From Beijerinckiaceae bacterium (GTDB lineage: Bacteria > Pseudomonadota > Alphaproteobacteria > Rhizobiales > Beijerinckiaceae): a stretch of 10,502 bases of DNA. The notes under the pieces were generated by a model. That model was not told where the DNA came from and did no database searches. It saw nothing but the letters and a program-made list of their open reading frames with translations. The DNA is taken from positions 1 through 10,502 of the forward strand of contig CANCSY010000091.1 of NCBI GenBank assembly GCA_947380915.1, read 5' to 3'. Of this stretch, positions 7,375 through 10,502 are shown piece after piece; position 1 is the first letter of the stretch; each line of letters opens with the position of its first letter. Position numbers and translations under genes: made by a program.

Positions 7375-7848
7375 ATGACCAATATGCCCGCAGCAGGAGC
7401 CAAGGCGCCTGCATTCGATCTGCCCACGGACGGCGGCGGCAAGCTGAGCCTGAAGGCGCTCAAGGGGAAGAAGGTCGTGCTCTATTTCTATCCCAAGGAC
7501 GACACGTCCGGCTGCACCCGCGAGGCCATCGACTTCAACGGCCTGAAAGGCGAGTTCGAAAAGGCTGGCGCCGTGGTTGTCGGCGTTTCTCCGGACTCGC
7601 CCGCAAGTCACGACAAATTCAAGAAAAAGCACGGGCTGGATTTTCCTCTCATCGCCGATGAAGAAAAGGCCATGCTGGAGGCCTATGGCGTCTGGGTGGA
7701 AAAGAGCATGTATGGGCGCAAATATATGGGCGTCGAGCGCACCACCCTGCTGATCGGCGCCGACGGCAAGGTGGCGCAGGTCTGGAACAAGGTGAAGGTT
7801 CCCGGCCATGCGGACGAGGTTCTGGCTGCGGCCCGCGCATTGGCCTGA
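7375..7848 (+). CDS. bcp: Bcp/PrxQ-type peroxiredoxin with a single cysteine
   Basis: 157 residues, the usual length for this family. Bcp-type peroxiredoxins are soluble thiol peroxidases that reduce hydrogen peroxide and organic hydroperoxides. The active-site PxxxTxxC motif is present as Pro40, Thr44 and Cys47 in YPKDDTSGCT, and the supporting Arg is Arg122 in VERTTLLIG. Cys47 is the only cysteine in the protein. The resolving Cys five residues later in E. coli Bcp (GCTVQAC) is Ile52 here, so it must act by a 1-Cys mechanism with an external thiol. The ATG at 7375 is chosen because GGAAGG ends 4 bases upstream and the protein starts at the normal N-terminus; the frame is open back to an ATG at 7261, which overlaps the AsmA-like start. 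It is followed after 76 bases by the M23 peptidase gene on the same strand. Confidence 0.95.
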   Translation: MTNMPAAGAKAPAFDLPTDGGGKLSLKALKGKKVVLYFYPKDDTSGCTREAIDFNGLKGEFEKAGAVVVGVSPDSPASHDKFKKKHGLDFPLIADEEKAMLEAYGVWVEKSMYGRKYMGVERTTLLIGADGKVAQVWNKVKVPGHADEVLAAARALA

Positions 7849-7857
7849 CCAGAGAGT

Positions 7858-7880
7858 AGGGTTTCCGGAAAATTAACCCT
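7858..7880 (+). other. Short inverted repeat after bcp
   Basis: AGGGTT (7858-7863) and AACCCT (7875-7880) are exact reverse complements around an 11-base AT-rich loop, 9 bases after the bcp stop. There is no T-run, so it is at best a weak terminator or attenuator between bcp and the M23 gene. The second arm overlaps the TTAACC element described separately. Confidence 0.3.
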
Positions 7881-7907
7881 GATTACGAATATTGGGCGGG
7901 TAGATTC
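7873..7907 (+). promoter_or_regulatory. Possible CtrA-like half sites and GANTC site upstream of the M23 gene
   Basis: TTAA (7873-7876) is followed after 6 bases by TTAC (7883-7886), close to but not matching the CtrA consensus TTAA-N7-TTAA. GATTC at 7903-7907 is a CcrM (GANTC) site 18 bases before the ATG. Cell-cycle control by CtrA or GcrA/CcrM would suit a cell-wall hydrolase in an alphaproteobacterium, but the spacing mismatch makes this only a candidate. Confidence 0.25.
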
Positions 7908-7924
7908 GTGGAATTGTCCCGCCC

Positions 7925-9340
7925 ATGCCCTTTCTCAAAAGGCCCCCTCAGAAGGCCTCGGAAGCCGCACATGCGGCTGGCGCCAGGTGTCAAGGCGGAA
8001 CGCGTTCCGCCTCCATGGGTCCGCTCGCCCTGTGTCTGATCGCTCTTGTGCTGCCGCTGGGCCTCCTTTCAGGCGCCGGCGCGCTCTATTGGCAGGTTTT
8101 CCGCGACGATGTGCTGGAAGCCCTGCTGCGCCGTCAGGCGGATATGCAATATGCCTATGAGGACCGCCTTGCGGCCATGCGCGCCCATCTCGACCGGGTG
8201 ACGAGCCGTCAGTTGCTCGACCAGAACACAATCGAGGGCCGCGTCCATGATCTGCTGTCGCGGCAGGCGCAGCTCGAATCCCGCGCCGCCATGATCGCCG
8301 CCCTCGCCGATCAGGTCGGCATGGGATCTGACGCCACCTCCACCATACCGCAGACCCCCGCCAATGCGGGGTCGCCCGCAAAAACCGCTGCGCCCCGGCT
8401 CAATCCCCTGCTCTCTGGCCCTGTCGAGCACCTGCGCAAGCAGGCCGCGCCATCTGGCGCCTCTGCCTATGCCGCCCCTGAGCCGGACGCTCCAGCGCTC
8501 CGGGACAGCATCCCGGCCACGCCCGCCCCCCGCCCCGAAGCCGTCGAAAAGCCGCGCCCCGAAGGCATGATGGAGCTGCGCTCCAGCCTCGAGCGCCCCA
8601 CGCCCTCGCAATTCTCCAATCCGGATGTTCCCGCCGCAGTTCGCCTGAGCGCACTGGGGCGCGGGCTCGAGCGGATGGAGCGCGATCAGGTGCAGGCGGT
8701 GTCGCGCATCGGCGCGGCGGCGAAGCAGAAAGCCGGTCGCCTGAAATCCGTCATCGCTGAGGTGGGCCTGTCGCCTGACGCCCTCTCGCCCATGGGCAAG
8801 GCGATGGGAGGACCCTTCCTGCCCATGAAGGCCGATCCGGGCGGCTCCCTGTTCGAGCGCGAACTGAGCCGCATCGCCGCCGACTTTCAGGCTGCGAGCC
8901 GCCTCATGCGGATCCTGCCCGCCTTGCCCTTGCGACGACCGCTCAGCGGTCGCCAGGAGGTCACATCAGGCTATGGCGTGCGCATGGATCCCTTCCTTGG
9001 CCGCATGGCGCTCCATTCGGGCCTCGACATGCGTGAGGAACCCGGCGCCCTGGTGCGGGCGACAGCAGTCGGCAAGGTAGTTTCGGCCGGCTGGAGCGGC
9101 GGCTATGGCAATATGGTGGAAGTCGACCATGGCAATGATCTGTCCACCCGCTACGGCCACCTTTCCATGATCAATGTGGCGGAGGGCCAGAGCGTCTCGC
9201 CCGGAACCGTACTTGGCCGCGTCGGCTCCACCGGCCGCTCCACCGGCCCGCATCTGCATTACGAAGTGCGGATCGACGGAGAGGCGGTGGATCCCGGCCG
9301 TTTCCTGCGGGCCAGCGACAAGGTGGCGGGGTGGAATTAG
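7925..9340 (+). CDS. Membrane-anchored M23 family metallopeptidase
   Basis: 471 residues. A basic N-terminus is followed by a transmembrane segment at about residues 32-56 (LALCLIALVLPLGLLSGAGAL), a coiled-coil-like charged region (about 57-130), a Pro/Ala-rich linker (about 140-230), a second helical stretch, and a C-terminal LytM/M23 domain from about residue 340. All zinc and catalytic residues are present: His364 and Asp368 in HSGLD, His412 in YGHLS, and His443 and His445 in GPHLHYE. It should therefore be an active periplasmic endopeptidase that cuts peptidoglycan cross-links, unlike the EnvC/NlpD-type domains that have lost zinc ligands. The ATG at 7925 has no clear Shine-Dalgarno; Met31 (8015), directly before the membrane segment, is an alternative start. 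The stop TAG lies 4 bases from the stop of the convergent prfB. Confidence 0.92.
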   Translation: MPFLKRPPQKASEAAHAAGARCQGGTRSASMGPLALCLIALVLPLGLLSGAGALYWQVFRDDVLEALLRRQADMQYAYEDRLAAMRAHLDRVTSRQLLDQNTIEGRVHDLLSRQAQLESRAAMIAALADQVGMGSDATSTIPQTPANAGSPAKTAAPRLNPLLSGPVEHLRKQAAPSGASAYAAPEPDAPALRDSIPATPAPRPEAVEKPRPEGMMELRSSLERPTPSQFSNPDVPAAVRLSALGRGLERMERDQVQAVSRIGAAAKQKAGRLKSVIAEVGLSPDALSPMGKAMGGPFLPMKADPGGSLFERELSRIAADFQAASRLMRILPALPLRRPLSGRQEVTSGYGVRMDPFLGRMALHSGLDMREEPGALVRATAVGKVVSAGWSGGYGNMVEVDHGNDLSTRYGHLSMINVAEGQSVSPGTVLGRVGSTGRSTGPHLHYEVRIDGEAVDPGRFLRASDKVAGWN

Positions 9341-9344
9341 GTGC

Positions 9345-10476
9345 TCAGTCCACATCCTCGACGCTGTCAGGTCCACCGCCATAGACGCGCTGGGCGAGCG
9401 AGGCCTGCATGAACTTGTCCAGATCCCCGTCCAGCACATCGGAGGGCGTGCCGGAAACCGTGCCGGTGCGCAGGTCCTTCACCATCTGGTAGGGTTGCAA
9501 GACATAGCTGCGGATCTGGTGGCCCCAGCCGATTTCCGTCTTGGACTCCGCCGCCTTGTTGGCGGCCGCCTCGCGAATCTCGAGTTCACGCTCATAGAGC
9601 CGCGCGCGCAGCATGTTCCAGGCGGTGGCGCGGTTCTTGTGCTGGGAGCGCTCGGACTGGCAGGCCACCACGATGCCGGTGGGCACATGGGTGATGCGGA
9701 CGGCCGAATCCGTCTTGTTGACGTGCTGCCCGCCCGCGCCCGAGGCGCGATAGGTGTCGATGCGGCAATCGCTCTCGTTGATGTCGATGATGATGCGGTC
9801 ATCCACCGACGGATAGACCCAGACCGAAGCGAAGCTGGTGTGGCGCCGCGCGTTGGAATCGAAAGGCGAGATGCGCACCAGGCGATGCACGCCCGATTCG
9901 CTCTTCATCCAGCCGTGGGCGTTGTGCCCCTTGATCAGCAAGGTGGCGGACTTGATGCCCGCCTCGTCGCCGGAGGTCTCCTCGATCACCTCGACCGAGA
10001 ATTTCCGCCGCTCAGCCCAGCGCGAATACATGCGCTCCAGCATCCGCGCCCAGTCGCAACTCTCTGTGCCGCCGGCGCCTGAGTGGACTTCGACAAAGGT
10101 GTCGTTGGCGTCAGCTTCGCCCGACAGCAGGGTCTCGATCTGGCGGGTCTCGGCTTCCGCCTTGAGACCCTTCAACATTTCGACGCCTTCCTGCTCGGTG
10201 GCTTCATCGCCCTCCGCCTCGCCCAACTCCACGAGCGTGGTGGCGTCATCAAGCTCGCGCTCGAGACGGCTCACGGCGCCAAGGCGCTCTTCCAGCTCCG
10301 TGCGTTCGCGCATGATCTTCTGCGCGGCGTCGGCGTCATTCCACAGATCGGGGTCTTCGACCTTGGCGTTCAGTTCGGCGAGACGTCGCGTTGAGGCGTC
10401 GACGTCAAAGATGCCTCCTCAGCAGTCCCGCGGACTGCTTGATCTGATCGACCAGCGCTTGGGCTTCGGCGCGCAT
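9345..10476 (-). CDS. prfB: Peptide chain release factor 2, made by programmed +1 frameshift
   Basis: RF2 recognises UAA and UGA and triggers peptide release. Translation starts at the ATG at 10474-10476 (GAGAG lies 5 bases upstream) and reads 23 codons, MRAEAQALVDQIKQSAGLLRRHL, to an in-frame TGA at 10405-10407. The remaining 353 codons are in the +1 frame from 10406 (DVDASTRRLAELNAKVEDPD...). Joined, they give 376 residues (E. coli 365). The stop-recognition SPF motif falls at residues 203-205 and the catalytic GGQ at 248-250, almost the same numbers as in E. coli (205-207, 250-252), which supports the joined model. Ala244 precedes SGAGGQ, the common residue rather than the Thr of E. coli K-12. 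An ATG at 10313 would drop 54 N-terminal residues and is not the true start. Low RF2 stalls at UGA and promotes the shift: autoregulation. Convergent with the M23 gene. Confidence 0.97.
10404..10419 (-). promoter_or_regulatory. prfB programmed +1 frameshift site
   Basis: On the minus strand the sequence reads AGGAGG-CAT-CTT-TGA-C. AGGAGG (complement of 10414-10419) is the internal Shine-Dalgarno-like stimulator, exactly 3 bases before the slippery CTT codon, followed by TGA in the context TGAC. This is the canonical layout known from E. coli prfB (AGGGGG-TAT-CTT-TGA-C), with the same spacing. The peptidyl-tRNA-Leu slips from CUU to UUU, so one U is skipped and reading resumes at GAC. Confidence 0.97.
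10421..10439 (-). other. Perfect 8-bp hairpin just upstream of the frameshift stimulator
   Basis: On the minus strand AGCAGTCC pairs with GGACTGCT around a GCG triloop. The 3' arm ends 1 base before AGGAGG. It lies within the 23-codon prfB leader. It could form behind the ribosome when the ribosome pauses at the UGA, or in the free mRNA. A role in frameshifting is not established. Confidence 0.5.
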
Positions 10477-10502
10477 TGTTGCTCTCTTTCGCGTGAAAGG
10501 CG

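Noticed and set aside
9331..9353. GTGGA/TCCAC pairing between the M23 and prfB stops as a terminator
   Set aside because: Only 5 bp with a 13-base loop and no T-run; too weak to support.
9174..10082. 302-codon + strand ORF spanning the M23 tail and prfB
   Set aside because: It crosses two genuine convergent genes and has no family resemblance.
10313..10313. ATG at 10313 as the prfB start
   Set aside because: It would lose 54 conserved N-terminal residues and has no Shine-Dalgarno. The leader with the canonical frameshift site explains the gene fully.

Overview
The window is high-GC, gene-dense bacterial chromosome. The protein sequences look alphaproteobacterial, most likely Hyphomicrobiales (Rhizobiales). 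The main reasons are the order tyrS / large AsmA-like protein / Bcp peroxiredoxin / M23 peptidase / prfB, which I recall from that order, and the style of the RF2, TyrRS and DUF5666-like proteins. This placement comes from memory of families, not from a search. No rRNA, tRNA, CRISPR array, insertion sequence or phage gene was recognised.

Layout. (1) 1-189: the 3' end of an alpha/beta hydrolase (+). It converges, with a 1-base gap, on anmK (-, 191-1318), an anhydro-N-acetylmuramic acid kinase of cell-wall recycling. (2) A 134-base divergent intergenic region with a repeated TCTGGC/GCCAGA motif separates anmK from a secreted DUF5666-like protein (+, 1453-2058). (3) A perfect 10-bp stem-loop lies between that gene and a convergent 72-codon gene (-, 2092-2310) with a strong ribosome binding site. 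Its product faintly resembles MazE-like antitoxins, but no toxin lies beside it. (4) tyrS (+, 2429-3691) has a hairpin covering its Shine-Dalgarno. It converges, with a 3-base gap, on a 1188-residue AsmA/YhdP-like envelope protein (-, 3695-7261). (5) Divergent from that gene are a one-cysteine Bcp-type peroxiredoxin (+, 7375-7848) and a membrane-anchored M23 metallopeptidase (+, 7925-9340). (6) The M23 gene converges, with a 4-base gap, on prfB (-, 9345-10476).

The main point that ordinary ORF calling misses is that prfB is split between two frames. A 23-codon leader ends in an in-frame UGA within AGGAGG-CAT-CTT-TGA-C, the classical RF2 autoregulatory +1 frameshift site. The full 376-residue RF2 is made only after the shift, so the true start is 10476 and not the internal ATG at 10313. 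A perfect 8-bp hairpin sits one base upstream of the frameshift-stimulating AGGAGG.

Functionally the window mixes translation (tyrS, prfB), envelope biogenesis and turnover (anmK, the AsmA-like protein, the M23 peptidase) and peroxide defence (Bcp). It looks like conserved core chromosome rather than an accessory island. I found no convincing evidence of a wholly new multi-gene system. The items worth a second look are regulatory: hairpins at prfB and tyrS, the repeated motif upstream of anmK, and the orphan antitoxin-like gene.
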